The position numbers were made by a program, and so were the translations under genes. Shown piece after piece: positions 38,001 to 50,789 of a stretch of 64,000 bases of DNA (its first letter is position 1; each line of letters starts with the position of its first letter). The notes under the pieces are model-generated. The model saw nothing but the letters and a program-made list of their open reading frames with translations, made no database searches and was not told where the DNA came from. The stretch covers positions 1,364,001 to 1,428,000 of the forward strand of contig NW_024104376.1 in assembly GCF_003945595.2 (NCBI RefSeq), given 5' to 3'. This DNA is from Pipra filicauda (Eukaryota > Chordata > Aves > Passeriformes > Pipridae).

Positions 38001-40683
38001 ATTAGAGTCACTGGAGATACAGCTATTAGTTCAGTTGCCCAAACACTGGGCTTTGCTGCCACCAAAAGTGCCTATATCTGGGCCAGTGCGGACCTGGAGA
38101 TTCAACAAAAAGTTTTCAGGAGACCATACCTTGCTTGGAGCAACAGATGGAGGCCAGACAAAGTCAGGATGCCTGTGAGCATCTCAGTACTGAATGCTCA
38201 AAACAGCTGAGTGATGCCTCTGGTCAATTTAGAGAACAGTCTACCCTACCATGTAAGATACAGCTACTGGCTACGTGGCTGAATGATGCCTGAAGTTTAA
38301 TGACAGAATTGAGTCAATTGGTGGTTCATTTGCCCAAGCAGAAGTGTGTGGTGCCATTGGAATTGTTCCAGGGTGTCTGAGTAATCCACACAGGGCTGAT
38401 AAACAGATATGTGTCTATCCAGAGCACCAGCCATACAGCAAGGGTAACCTGGACATCTCGGGTATGCTTAGAAACCTATGAAGAAGCAATTGACTCCTGC
38501 TTCCAGTCTCCTATAACAGGAGTTGAACATTTCACTTACAAATACACACCAAAGTCTACGTAGTTTTACATTGAGTAGAAACCAGGCCAGAAGGTTCTTT
38601 CTTGATGATGAATGTCTATCCAAAGAAAACTACAGCTGTGACCCACAGGTCTTGATAATGACCTCTGATACTCCTAAATGTAATATATTTTAAATGTTCT
38701 GATTGCGGACAATAAAGCACTGCCTCCATCTCACAAAAGCATGTTACATTGGCAGCATCAAATGGTAAATAAGATGGGGCAGTGGGACTTTGAAAAGAAG
38801 ACCTACATAGAAGCAGATTTCCCATGCGTTTAGAAGAATAAATATGTATTTATCAATAGTGTCTAATCAATCTGGTTGATTGCACTGAGTTAGCATACTG
38901 CACCTTTATTTTTAGTATGTGCTGCCATTATGGCAGTAAGCTGCCACTGCACAGCAGTTCCTATTTCAGGTTAAACACAATTTAGTTACAGCCAAATATT
39001 TCAGGATAATTTCAGTAGAAGATTTAGTGCCAAATAGGAGATCAAACCTAAATCCACAATATATAATTCAAGGCCCAGCCTTTACCATATGAAGTAATAC
39101 TCAGAGTATGATCAGCTTAGCAAAGATTGCAACTCTGCACAGCCTTGTCCTTTTGCGTTGATGGAGTCAACACAAATGATGTTGACTATGGCTGTGTAGA
39201 TGAAGGCTCACCTGTCCTGATGGTTTTTTGCCCTTCTCTGTTTCCATTAGCTGCTTCTCCACAGAGAAACAACTTAGTCTAACACAGCAACAGCTTTTGT
39301 TTTACATCCATTTTCAGCTGTAGAAATATTGTCTGTGGAAAACAAAAGTGAGTTTTCTATCAAAGAGGATGAACATTGCACATTATGTTCCAGCATCTTT
39401 AAAATAGGTCACAATTTCTGACAGTCTCAGTCTCTCCTCTTTCATGGCATTGCTCCATGGGAAGAGAAACAGAGGGAAGATTGACCTTGTGAGGCTCCAA
39501 ACACAAGAGTGTTTGTAGAAAAGGAGCAGTTGCTTATTATGACTTTTCTGATCTGTCAGAGAAGAGTACATGGTCAGAACAAGAGAAGTCTAGCCAGGCA
39601 ATAAATATGGAGTGAAAAAATACATTAACACACTCACTTACCACACACAATGTGACATAAATCACGTGGAATACCGTTCTCTCTGGCTGAACTGTAACTG
39701 AGTGTAGTGAGTTTAGCTTTCTAGCCGTCAAGACTGTTTGCATGTCTAAGAGCCTGTTAAGAGCTGAGATGTGAGGTTGACCTCCTTTCTATACAGATCT
39801 CCGCTGAGGGCAGCAACAGCCATATTTTTACCCAGTGCTGGGCAAAGGGTTGCAGACAAGACACACTTAAATTCTGAGCTCTCATTTGCACATCATACCC
39901 TTTTTTGTTAGGTTTCCTCCCGTATGATAATTTATGAAGGTTGAAAATCATTATTTATTCTTTCTGTATACAGAAACTCAACACCAAGACACTGCAAACA
40001 CTGCTTCTTTCTGACCTTAGAAGGAAGTAAGAACTGGTGGGGTTAAGGAAGTTAACAAGGTTGCCTTTCTGGGGCTTGGTGGTGACTGCAACCACCGAGA
40101 AGCACTGTGTACTCTCAAATGTCTAATCTGCCATTTCAAGGCATTGTTGTCTGACTTGTCTTCTGATTGTGGTTCCACTTTATTTCATTCACAATTACAA
40201 TTATTTTTTTATTTGAATTCTCCTTTTTTTTTCACTAAAGTCAGACCTCCTGTTAGCTCTTTCTTTTAACAGAGAATAAAGTGTTTGAAGCTTCCTTTTT
40301 CCTGACCTCTCTACTACAGCTTTATACCCTCTCTGTAAACCGTTCTTGTGATACATCAACAGACACTTTCCATCTTATGGAGGAAAGCATCCTTAAAAAC
40401 TAAAATCAGAAAACTCTTTCTACTAGTGTCAGTAAGCCATGATACCACTTTCGAAGGTATATCAGTAATATGCATGGACATTGCAAATGAAAAGTAATGC
40501 CCTAGAACTTCTGCTTGTTCTGAGAATATTAACCTTCCCTCCAATGTGATTAAATCCTACTAAGCCACTAACACCATCTGGTACATACATTTTGTTTTCT
40601 AATTTCTCAAAGGGAAAATTTGGAAAAAAGTCATGTGGAGCGGTATGATTTGAAGCTGGCTTCTCCTCATCACAAGAATTCTG
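35041..40683. other. Unique non-coding sequence, about 5.6 kb
   Basis: No gene or secure repeat is recognised. It includes the AATAAA plus A13 arrangement at 35330 and short open frames of no more than 70 codons. Confidence 0.55.
35330..35362 (+). other. AATAAA followed by genomic A13
   Basis: AATAAA (35330-35335) is followed by 14 nt and then 13 consecutive A (35350-35362). The spacing is that of a mature mRNA 3' end. Upstream sequence has no frame or family I recognise, so this may be a small retrocopy tail or a coincidence in AT-rich DNA. Confidence 0.3.
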
Positions 40684-40696
40684 CCCCCCCCCCCCC
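40684..40696. repeat. Poly(C)13 homopolymer
   Basis: Thirteen consecutive C, at or near the 3' boundary of the minus-strand LTR. Confidence 0.95.
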
Positions 40697-40811
40697 AAAA
40701 ACAAGGGAGAAGGGGAGAAAAAAAAAGAGAGAGGCAGCTAAAGCAATATACATATAAATATATTTACACTTATATTACATTTATATACAATTGAAATATA
40801 TGTACAATTTC

Positions 40812-40851
40812 AAAAGGAAAAGGGAAAGGGAAGGGGGAAGGGAAAAAGGAA
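40812..40851. repeat. Purine-only A/G low-complexity tract
   Basis: About 40 bases are entirely A and G, with repeating AAAGGG-like units. It lies inside the LTR. An AT-rich tract of TATA and TATT units lies next to it (40743-40805). Confidence 0.9.
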
Positions 40852-41148
40852 CACAAACAAAATAAAATATACATGATCAATAGCCCAAGATCTAGCAACT
40901 AAAAGAATTAGTAAAAGAATATCTTACTACTCTCCTTGGGACAACAGAAAGTCGCGCTGGAACGATCGCCGGCAACCTCCGTCTCCCAAGGTCGGCAAGG
41001 CCTTACCAGGCCTCACTCCCCAACACGACAGACTCAACAGCAGGGAACCTGCACCTCCAAAGCTGCTGGAAGGAAAGAGCGCGAAGGCCTCTCCTCCTTT
41101 CTTCTTATACTCCGGCTTACGTAAAAATCGTAGGGAATACCAGGTAGA

Positions 41149-41195
41149 TCTGGGCACTTCCTTGGTTACAAACTGGTCACCAAGGAAGGCCCAGA
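41149..41195. promoter_or_regulatory. Dyad symmetry in the U3-like part of the LTR
   Basis: The core arms CTTCCTTGGT (41157-41166) and ACCAAGGAAG (41179-41188) are perfect reverse complements. After a single bulged A the pairing resumes outward with TCTGGGC (41149-41155) and GCCCAGA (41189-41195). That makes 17-bp arms around a 12-nt centre. The position, just upstream of the TATA-like box in LTR orientation, suggests a regulatory or structural role, which is inferred only. Confidence 0.6.
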
Positions 41196-41701
41196 CTAAA
41201 CTACCACACTGGAGTTATTTAAGTTCTTTCTTATGCTCAGTGCAAGCATAAAAGGCAAAGAAAAGCAATGAGAAAAACAAGACTAAATTTGCTTTAGTGA
41301 CATTTTTCCACAGGGCAAAGGGAAGTTGAGAGGAAAAGGAGCTCTGGCAATTCGTTTTGGCTTGCACCCTGCTCTGGAAGCCCTTATTTATACATAACCT
41401 GAACTTCTGAGGGGCTACAGAAGTGTGCTGTTAAGAGCACAAAGATATACTCAGAATATAAAAAGCATAGGATACCATTTCCCATTAAGGATCATGCAGC
41501 CCCTGCTTTCTGATGTTCTGCATCTCCAACCTGTATCAATGCAATTCCTGTTTGCATTCCCAAAGCATAAGCCTACTCTTTTTACACATAAATTATGCTG
41601 GGGTGAGTTGTTATTGCACAAATGAATGAGACTGCCAAGAATATGTCTTAAAAAATCATAGCAACTATATTGTGGTAAGTGCATAATACCACACTATTTA
41701 G

Positions 41702-41743
41702 TGATAGACCATAATCCTCATTCCAAATCATTATGGTCTATCA
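41702..41743. other. Perfect 14-bp inverted repeat
   Basis: The arms TGATAGACCATAAT (41702-41715) and ATTATGGTCTATCA (41730-41743) are exact reverse complements around a 14-nt spacer. It would fold into a clear hairpin if transcribed. It lies about 490 bp outside the LTR and belongs to no family I recognise. Confidence 0.92.
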
Positions 41744-43756
41744 TATCAATAGAACTTCAAAACACCAGGAAGAGAGAGACCACAGTGGTTTCCCTGGAGC
41801 CAGTCTGTAGTACTGCAAAATACAGCTGTTACATGGAGACAACTTCAGGACAGATATTTACAGTTGATGAAAATTTTTTAAAAGAAATCACTTAAAAAAT
41901 ATAGTAAGCATCCTTGTGAAAGAATAACTGCATATATTTATATAAACACATCACTGCCTTAGTCTACCTCATGGAATAATGGGATTTCAGACTCATAAAA
42001 TCCAAGGGATATCTTGCAGCAATTTTTTGACATAGATATCCAAATTATACTTGAATGCAGTTTCCCTTGCTAGTCAAAAGTTTGGGTGCCAATTTTGTTA
42101 TTTGACACGATGTCATGGCACAGCTTTATAAAATGTCTTAGGTGCTTGCTTATTCTAAGGGATGTGGATAACCTTAATTTTGCAAGGCAAAACTGTCCAG
42201 CATGCAAGCATTGTAAAAGTAAGTTTGATAATTTACATGGCACCTATACTTTAAAAACAGAAATGTGTTGATTAAATCTGGAAATTGATCACTCTACCCA
42301 GATGCTTGGATCAGTAAAATCAAATTCTAAAATTCATTGATTTTTCTCACAAAAGTCACAACGACAGTACATCACTGCTACAATACATCAAAGAGCAGCA
42401 TACAGCTTCTTAGCTTGAGCACAGCTCTACATGTGTGTTCATGTATGCAACCCTGAAGGCCTAAATTCATCTTGACCATTGATCCATCAATAACAGAACA
42501 CACAGAATTTAAGATTTCTTTTTCCCTAGGAAAGTCATTGTTGTTACACTTCAGCTGCTTATTAAGCAAATGTCATGTACCACTACATCCTAGCACACTT
42601 CAGGGTTCCCTCTATCTCATAACAATTTGTCCATATTCCTAGTGACTACAGTCCTTGTGGTTGTGCCAGGAGCATGTCTTGTGGTGAGGCACCTTGGCTG
42701 GGCTTTGTTTTGCAAAGAAATTTATTTCCTCATTTTACAGCCTTATGCATCATTCTTCATTTTACAAGCAGGGTGGAGACCCCCACGAAGATGAGATGTG
42801 TATCTCAGGAGGCTCTCCAAATGAGCAGTGTTTGCAAATAAATAAGTCACCCTGGAGCTCAGAGGTTTGCTTTACAAATACACGAGTGCACACACATGCT
42901 CACGGTTCCTCCTTCCATCTAAGGCTTTCTTTGTTCTCCATCATTTCTTGGGGAGTGCAGTATATCTATTCAGTTCCTACCCAGACTTTTCACCCACTAA
43001 ATCACTGGAAAGCATTTTTTCTTGATCTTTGGGAACCTTACAAAAAGTGACTCCTTCCTTTATTTTCTTAGCAGGTTTAGTTGGGATTTTTACTGCTCAC
43101 AACCAAAGAAAAGAGGTGGTGGTAACAAAATAGAAATAAAAAAAAGATTACATCAGTCATTAAAAAATGCAGCTTTTACTGTCATTGCAAAACAAAACCT
43201 GTCAGGATGCTCATACTCAATTTGTTAATTTAGGACTACTTCCCTAAACTTGGCTCTTCCATATCTACATACTTTACCTAGAAAAATGGCAATGAGCTCC
43301 CAAATTCCCCAAAGGAAAGCCCTAGTTCCCCAAGGGAAAGCTATAAACATCTAGTGGTTTCTTTCCATATGGGTTGTATAACTCAAATATCACAGCCCCA
43401 TCCCATGGCAGGTATATTGAGCTCTTCCTGAGCATGGCAGAGGTGCTGGACCCTAAGCTGAAGCTTGTCTGACAGGAGGCTAGGCTATGAATAAGGGTCT
43501 ACAATACCCAAAAGGAAGAAAGTACTTCTTATTTCTCAGAGTGCAATTGCTTCAGGGTGCCTAAGGAAGCCAGTAAGCACTAGGTTTAAAATAAACCCAA
43601 AGTAAGAACATTTTATCCGAAGCACAAACACAATATGCGATTTCTTCCAAAGAGCAGTGTGGAGCCCAAAAGCACTAATTGGATCCTCAAAAGAAACTCT
43701 TCAAACTTCCTGTTTCAAACTTCAAACTTCCAGTCATGTGGACATAACCGTCCACT

Positions 43757-43786
43757 TCCTGTCCATGACTTTCCTATCCATGACTG
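43757..43786. repeat. Two-copy 15-bp tandem repeat
   Basis: The units TCCTGTCCATGACTT and TCCTATCCATGACTG are adjacent and differ at two positions. Just upstream (43699-43731) a TTCAAACTTC motif is also repeated, so the local region is prone to slippage. Confidence 0.85.
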
Positions 43787-44735
43787 CTAAAAAACATCCT
43801 TTCTTGGATGGAAGAAACCTCAAGCTGCTGGCCGTGAGAAGTGGAGAGGATAAACCATGGAAAGAATCACATAAAAGAGCAGTCAGGGACTTTGTTTCTC
43901 TGCTGCAGCAGCTGGTTCTGTCATCAGTGGTGGTGGGAGATACATGTTCCATGTTATTTTAAATCCTTTCACTGCCAGCAAAATCCCAAAACTTTAAAAT
44001 CAAGTTATGGCTGGTAAGTAGAGGCAAAGTTTCAGCTACTTAGCTTTTAAGTCTTTTAACAGAGTGTATTCTACTTCACTTGTGAAATCCCAAAAAAAAC
44101 CCAGAGAATAGTAATCTTCAATAGAATAATTTATTATATCAACAACAATATAAGAAGTTTATTTATGTATGCATATGCTTTTCTTCCAAAGATTTTGGAA
44201 ACAAATGTTCTTTTTCTTAGTTATTTTTACTAGAGGAGTAATAGCTAATATTTTATTATGTTTATTAGACTAATAACTTATAAAGTCCTCCAAGAAAAAA
44301 AAATAGCATCAATAAGAACAAAAAGTCTGTGAAATTTTTCTCCAGGGAACTTTTTCTTCCTGATTGTATTTCTTGGTCTAATAAAGGTTTTTGCACTAGC
44401 TAATTTACCGTAATTCCTGTCTTCATTTTCATACTTTGGTTTTTTTGGTGATCATGTGCTTCTTATTTCCTGAAATATGATTAATGAGTGAAAACTATTG
44501 CTTTCATACTACAGCATCCATCATTTGAACCACAAAAATATAAAAATATTGCTGACCAAGATCTTAGAAATAATCAGCCTCTCCCTACCCTGGAGGTGAG
44601 CCCAAACCAAAATCGCAGCTTCAGACAACATGAGACTCTTGGAAACTTGCAATGCAAAGTTAAGCATCAATATTTAAATTCACTTCTAATTATAACAACC
44701 TGGACTTATAATGCAAATGTAGTGTCTATCCTGCA

Positions 44736-44792
44736 TCTATGCTGTGTAGAGTCAATGGCAAAACTATCACTGACTCCAGCAGGATCATCTTC
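44736..44792 (-). repeat. Weak ancient interspersed-repeat relic
   Basis: GAGTCAATGGCAAAACTATC followed by ACTGACTCCAGCAGGATCAT resembles the motif in which 'agtcaatggcaaaactccca' is followed by 'ttgacttcagtgggagcaggat', seen repeatedly in archosaur and turtle DNA. The family name is uncertain. Confidence 0.35.
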
Positions 44793-47700
44793 AGAATGGA
44801 ATCAATAGAAATAGTTATACATTTGTGATTATTTTCATTTAAGTGAAAACCTCTTATCCTTGCAACATTGCAAATCCTTTCTGTGTTTCCTTGAAAAGTA
44901 GAAGATTTTTAATACATAGTCAGTCCTATAGTTCTTAATCCACAAATAGTAGCAACATTAAAAATCCACAGCTTCCTTTTACCTTAATAAAATTTTCCTT
45001 GCAGATTTCAATTTCTGCACTAGACTTGTTTCAATTCTTCTGAGCTCTGCAAGATCCCTTTGCATTTGCTATCATAAATAAGTCCCATAAGAAGCTGCCT
45101 GGGTACAAGCATCCTTACAGACATACAATCATCCTCACATTGATTTTGTTAGTCCGCTGTAGCTACATGGTTTTAGGGAAAGCAGAAAGTCTTCTGAGCT
45201 CAGGTAAAGACTCAGATGCACTTAGTTGTTAACTCTCAGTGTCCAAATTTATTTCAGTCCATATCCCAATGTCTGGGACATGAGTCTATCATACCATTGA
45301 ATTCCCATTCTCTTTCCTGGCCTCTCAGTCTTTACATTATCCTTAAAGTAAGTAGATTTTACTCAATTTTTTAAGAAGCCCAGAGTGTATATGGAAAATA
45401 TACATCGTTTTCCAGTATGAAAATGTCCCAGCACACAAGCCAAGAAATGTACATCTTGAAGCCTTAAAGGATTAAATCTGTTTTGGCAGTTAGTGTAAAT
45501 ACAAAGAAATTCCACAAAATTTATAACCACAGTGCAGTTTAACAGGCCTTCAGGTTAATATCATGTTGCCTCCTTTCAGTTCAGGCTGTGTTATCCTTTT
45601 AAGACGGATAAATGATTTTCAAAAATTTTGTATTAAAATTTAGATTGTTCACAAAGCAAGTGATAAGCACGGCATTGCTAACTCTCTGTAATGGATCTTT
45701 AGTGTTTCTAATTGCACATGTGCCTTCTTACACTTCCAAAGGTACAGGTTTTGTAAAGTGACTAAACTGAATGGGAAGAAAAAGCCTAGATCCACAAATA
45801 CTAAGTTCATAGCTGACTGCTAGAAATGGGGTTGGAGGTTTTTTATCGATGGAAGGTTTCTTTGTACTTGAAGTTTGAAAGTCTTCATGAAATTACATCA
45901 GCTTTGCTAATAATTTTGCCATTATGGATGTTAAGTTTAGGGAGAATACATCTGGCCTAAAATTCACATGTATGAATTCTACAAGAAACTGCAAAAGGAA
46001 GAAGAGGTTGTACCTTCAAACAACACATGGAAAGTAGTCTGAATTGAGTAGAACAATAATGATATAGTATATCAGAGTTTTACAGTCTCAAGTAGGGAAA
46101 TACCATCTTCCCATTGGGGAAACAAGTTCTATAAAGGTGGAACACCTCCTGACACCATGTTTTAAAATTCCACCTCCTGTAAACCCTCCATCTGTCCAGT
46201 GTTACGCCAGAAATGGTGCGGAAAGAGTTCAAAACCAAAGACACTGTAAATGAGAGAAGAATGAGACTTAGTGCTGATGACACCAAGTCAGTGACCGATG
46301 TTCCCTAGGGAAAATACACTTTGGCATGTGCTATTGTAATAGATAGTTATGTCAAGAGTGAATTTATGGCAAATTTTAAAGACCTCTAATGTACTGGCCA
46401 AGTATTGCAGCACAGGGCTTTGCAGTTAAATTCAAGACATAATTTTTTTGGCAAAAAAAATTGGAAAAATTTCTCAATAATTATAACAGTTTCTTTCAGC
46501 ATTTCCTAATTAGTCTTTTTGAACCCTTTATTGTTGAATATTGTTTTAATTCTAGAAATAGCCTAAATATTTTTTACAGGTTTTTGAAGAAGGGAAAAAC
46601 CAGGAGGTTTTTTTTACATGCTCCATATTTGTTATTCTCCATATATTTATTTAAAAAAAAGACAAACTAAAAAGATATGGACAGAGCAATGAGAATAAGG
46701 AAAAAAACCTGATTTTCATAGTCACCAGTCAAAATTCAGTCATTCACACATCTCCAACAATAACAAGATTATTACTCAGGGAATTAGTTCATCCAGATTC
46801 AGATGTCAATGACAATCCAGAAGTATAACAGTGGTCCTAAGTAATTTTAATTGGGATAACTCAATCATTAGCATTATACACACAGTGAAGAAATCTTCTG
46901 TAAAAGAAAAAATATTTAGAAAATATAATTAGGTTTAGGAAACTGAGTTACCGTGGGTTTTTAAAGTACTAAAGGGAAACATTGCAAAGTCAGGAAATTG
47001 TAAGATTTCACATCAAAAGCACAGCTTTAAATTTGCGTCCTAGTGTCTACATCTCATAAAATAGCTTTTGATTTTAGATCATTCTAAGTTCAACATCAAC
47101 TCATGCAGAGTAGAATTGCTTTAGAAACTTTGCATAGAGTTAATTTATTTTCAAAACCACTACCAAATAACAACAATGCTAATTCAGTTTCAATGGTTAG
47201 AATAGCCAACTTTGGTTTTTTTCAACCAAGTCAATCTGTACTTTTCCAGGGATTATATGGATTGCTCTGGTGAAATCAAAGGACTTGTTCACCATAAACA
47301 AAGGTTCCTGTGGGGCACTTTTGTGCCAGGTTTTGTGAATGGCTCTGATATGACATTTTTGTGGGGAACACACAAGCAAATTATTATTTGAGCATGAAAA
47401 GGATACTTCAAAATCAGTTGAAGAAGTTCATTCAAATGCTCCAAAAATCCACACCATTTGGCCAGCCTCTGATGTGTATTCCCATTGCAGCCTTGTTGGA
47501 AAGGCACAAGATACTTGGGGTAGAATATGCCTTTGCATCCCTGCAAGAGGATGAAATGGTATTTTCCTTTCCTTGATTGTCTTTCTAGGCACCTGAACTT
47601 ACAGTGGAGAAAGGGCAATGAGTTTGAGGTATGAGTATTAGCCCTCTGTCTTTTTCTGTTTGGGACATCAAAGCTGCACAAATATCTCTGTGTCTAAACT

Positions 47701-50700
47701 CTCCTTTCAGGAAATGTTTTTTCACTGTCTTTTGCAATAGTCTAATGCCTGTAAGAAAACCTGTTCTTCTGCATCGTGCGGGTTATACCCATCTGAGATA
47801 GATGGGAGGGGAAATTTACTCCTCAGCCCTGTCTTCCCTCTATTTTTTCTTTCTTTTTCCCATGTCCTGCTTGGAGCTCCTGTTGAGCTCCCTGGCCTGA
47901 GGTGCCTCATTGCTGCCATCTGTGATTTTGCACAGCAGCTCTGGAGGCACGGAGATTATCCAAAGGTTGTCTGTGGCTGCAGGTTATCAGATGACTTCTT
48001 TTCAGTTGTAGGCTCTTCAGAAGAGGAAGAATTATCTGAAGGCTGGGTCATCTGCAGTGTCTGATCCACACCCTGGTGAAGTCAAGGACCTTTGATTTCC
48101 TATCTGACAGCTGCAAAATACTTTTATGCCTCCCTGTTAGTTCAGTTGCTAGTTCATGCCAGTGCAGCATCTTTGATGCACGCATAGTGACTGTCTCCAG
48201 GTCGGAAAACAGGGTATTTGGGAATTAAAGCTGTAAGTGTACAAGGAATATGACCATAGGAAAAAATATGGTCCCTGTTCCACCTTCTTCCTCTCTTCTT
48301 TTTCAGAGCTAATGAACTACTCAGAGCAATGGCGAAGCAGGCAGCATCCCCTTGGTACAGCCCTGTACCCCCACCGTGGTAAACTGCGATTAAAAGGAGG
48401 CTTAAAACCTATACTGACCTCTTTGACATCTGCCAAGGACTAAGTGAGCAACCAGGTCATAGTTTGAGAAACAGCAGCCTCCCTCTCCCAGTGGCCTAAT
48501 TTAGCTTCTGGCTACTTTAAAAGTCACAAGAGGAGAAGGAGGAGTCTCCCCCTTGAAGAAAAGTGCTGCAAATATCATTACTAAACAGCCTCTAAAATAA
48601 TGTTTCTTCTTTCTTGTGACGGCCAGCTTGGATGCCTGGTCGACTGCTCTTCAGCCTAGATTTTGAAAGAAAACAGGGCAATTCTTTTTGAACCAAGAGG
48701 GCAAGGATCGACACGGTTGTCATTTAATCAGTAGGACTGGAAAGAGACATTCCAACCATAGTTTGGATGCATAAATAAATATAAAGAGAGATATAAAGAA
48801 CAACCATGTTGGTTAGTTCTGCCTGTGCCTAGTCCCATCCTTGATGACTGTCTCCACCAGCCTAGGGGCAGGGGTGGTTCATGCAGGGCTGCTGTGGGAT
48901 CCCACAGGGAGCTTTCTCACGCAGACTTACATGACTCTTGTCAGCCATCTGACAATCCATTTGCAAAGGAGAGCTCTTCCTCCCTCCCTTTTTACCCTCC
49001 CTCTACGTTCTCACCCCGAGGACCTCCTGCTGCGCTGGAGCAACCCATCACTGGTCACCTCTATGCATTGTCTGAAGGCCCCTCGCCATCTGGACCACCT
49101 AGGAGAAAATGTTTTCTTAAAGAGGGGAAGATTAAGGAACAGGGATTTACACCTCAGTCCCCAAGGTAATTACCAGATGGCAAATGGCTTGTTTTCACTT
49201 GATGAATCAGAGCAACTGAATCAGGCCTACCGAAGCAGCTTGGATTTCATTTCCAACCAATCTTTCTGCTTTACGAGCTGAAGAGTTTGTTTCTCACCCT
49301 ATAGATAAGGACTTTAAGGTAAAGCGAACATTAAAGCAACAGCCTGCCATTAGGCGGGTGGATTTCAGTGTGCTGGGACCCCAGCCATACCATTTCTCAC
49401 ATCTTAACCCTTTGCTGACCATTGGTGGGTTTTGCCAAGGCCTCATGGCAAGAGTTTAGACACCTGAGGAAGCACAGCAAAATAAGGCCATGTCTCCCAG
49501 GGCTTCAGAAAGAGACTACAAACCTAAGGGCTGTCACCAGTCTTTCACTTAAAACATTCTACTATGGTAAGAAAGATGAAATTAAAACAATTTTCTTTTG
49601 AGGAATTAAATCTTAGCTTTTTTTTCCTTTTCAAAAACAGTTGTAGAGAGAAGTAGTATTTGGACTGAGCATTAGCAGTACAAAAAGTAACAGAACAAGC
49701 AGATTCAATGGAAATTTATAGTCGATGTTTTGTTTCCTTCAAAAAAGGGAGAGCAAAAAATTTAAATAAAGCTAAAATGAATGCTGTACTTAAAGTCTTC
49801 TTGTAAATATGTGCTCCCAGTCTTAAATTAAAGTAATATGACATCTAAATGACATCTTCCAAAATGCTAAAGCCCCCTAAACTACAAATTAGTGTCTAAC
49901 TTGGCATTCATAATGTTCCTAAATCTTCTGCTGACTTTCTATATATTAGTTGGAATAAACAGCAGGATTTGTTTGGTTTGTTGGGGTTTTTTTTCTTAAT
50001 TTCTATTCAATGAGTTTTCTGAAATGAACAACAAATGCAAGCAATCAGCAATAGGAATGCAAAGTAGCACTGGGACCCTCTTTATTTTCCCTTTGAGGAG
50101 CTTCCTGAAGAACTTGTTTTAGCAATTGTCATAGCTGTTTACCCAGTTGTCCTATGACCTTTTCTCATTCACTATCTTGCCTCATAGCTATGGAAAAATG
50201 GAATTAGATTTTGGATTTCTTCCTTTACTCTGCCTTACAGGGCTCATTTTCTCTCTTTGATGGATTTTGTTTCTATCAACGGTTTAGATGTTTCTGTTTT
50301 AATTCCAAGATTTCAGATTTCCTTCTTCCGAATGCTGGAAGGTTCTTATCACTCTGTCTTCTCCCCTGGAAGCTTATGTTCTGCTCAAAAGAAATATTTT
50401 GTGCTAAATTAAAATACTGCCTTTAATACCCATTTTTAAGCACAGCTCTGCCTATGGAATGATGATTTTTAGTAAACAGTAGTCTCTAATACCAAAGACT
50501 AATTGAAAAAAGCCTCTTCAATTCTGGCCCTGAAATAAGCTTTTATTTCCATTGTATAGTCTAACACCCCACAGCTGTTTGTAGCAGAATAGAGGTCATA
50601 GTCACCTTTAACAAGAAAATGCCAGTGGTCTGGCATGCCAGATAGCACCCAGCAAACTGTAAGTGCTTTGCTTGTAAAAGTTTTGGGGTTAGGTAGACCA

Positions 50701-50729
50701 GCAAAAGGACCCAATCTACATAACCCTGA

Positions 50730-50750
50730 GACATACAAGACATACAAGAC
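50730..50750. repeat. Short 9-bp tandem repeat
   Basis: GACATACAA is repeated twice with a partial third copy. It lies about 40 bp upstream of the recognisable CR1 sequence. Confidence 0.85.
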
Positions 50751-50789
50751 TAGCAGGAAAAGAATGACGATTCATTGCAATGTTTGACT

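Larger units (their letters stand above)
40684..41208 (-). mobile_element. Endogenous-retrovirus LTR, probably solo (minus strand)
   Basis: On the minus strand the element begins TGTGGTAGTTTAGTC at 41208, the TG start typical of retroviral LTRs. A short U3-like part contains GATTTTTACGTAAGCCGGAG followed by GTATAAGAAG, a TATA-like box, near 41113-41104. After it comes a CpG-containing stretch (41090-40950) with several intact CG dinucleotides in an otherwise CpG-poor window. Then follow T-rich and AT-rich sequence and a terminal C13/G13 tract at 40684-40696. Retained CpGs suggest a younger insertion than the LTR at 34729. I see no second LTR, primer-binding site or viral coding sequence nearby, so a solo LTR is most likely. 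The lower-coordinate boundary and target-site duplication are unresolved. Confidence 0.7.
41209..50789. other. Unique non-coding sequence, about 9.6 kb
   Basis: No gene or secure high-copy repeat is recognised. It contains a 14-bp hairpin (41702), a 15-bp tandem repeat (43757), a weak ancient relic (44738), an antisense open frame of 130 codons (47681-47289) and two overlapping plus-strand frames at 48825-49281. The longer of those two has 145 codons from the ATG at 48844. None of these frames shows a known domain, and such lengths are near chance expectation. Confidence 0.55.

Noticed and set aside
38928..38942. Short palindrome CTGCCATTATGGCAG
   Set aside because: Seven-bp arms of this kind are expected by chance.
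35041..40683. Internal retroviral genes joining the two LTR fragments into one provirus
   Set aside because: The two LTRs begin differently and belong to different families. No gag, pol or env similarity is visible between them.
47289..47681. 130-codon minus-strand frame with a 71-codon frame opposite
   Set aside because: No motif or family resemblance, and no splice or polyadenylation landmarks.
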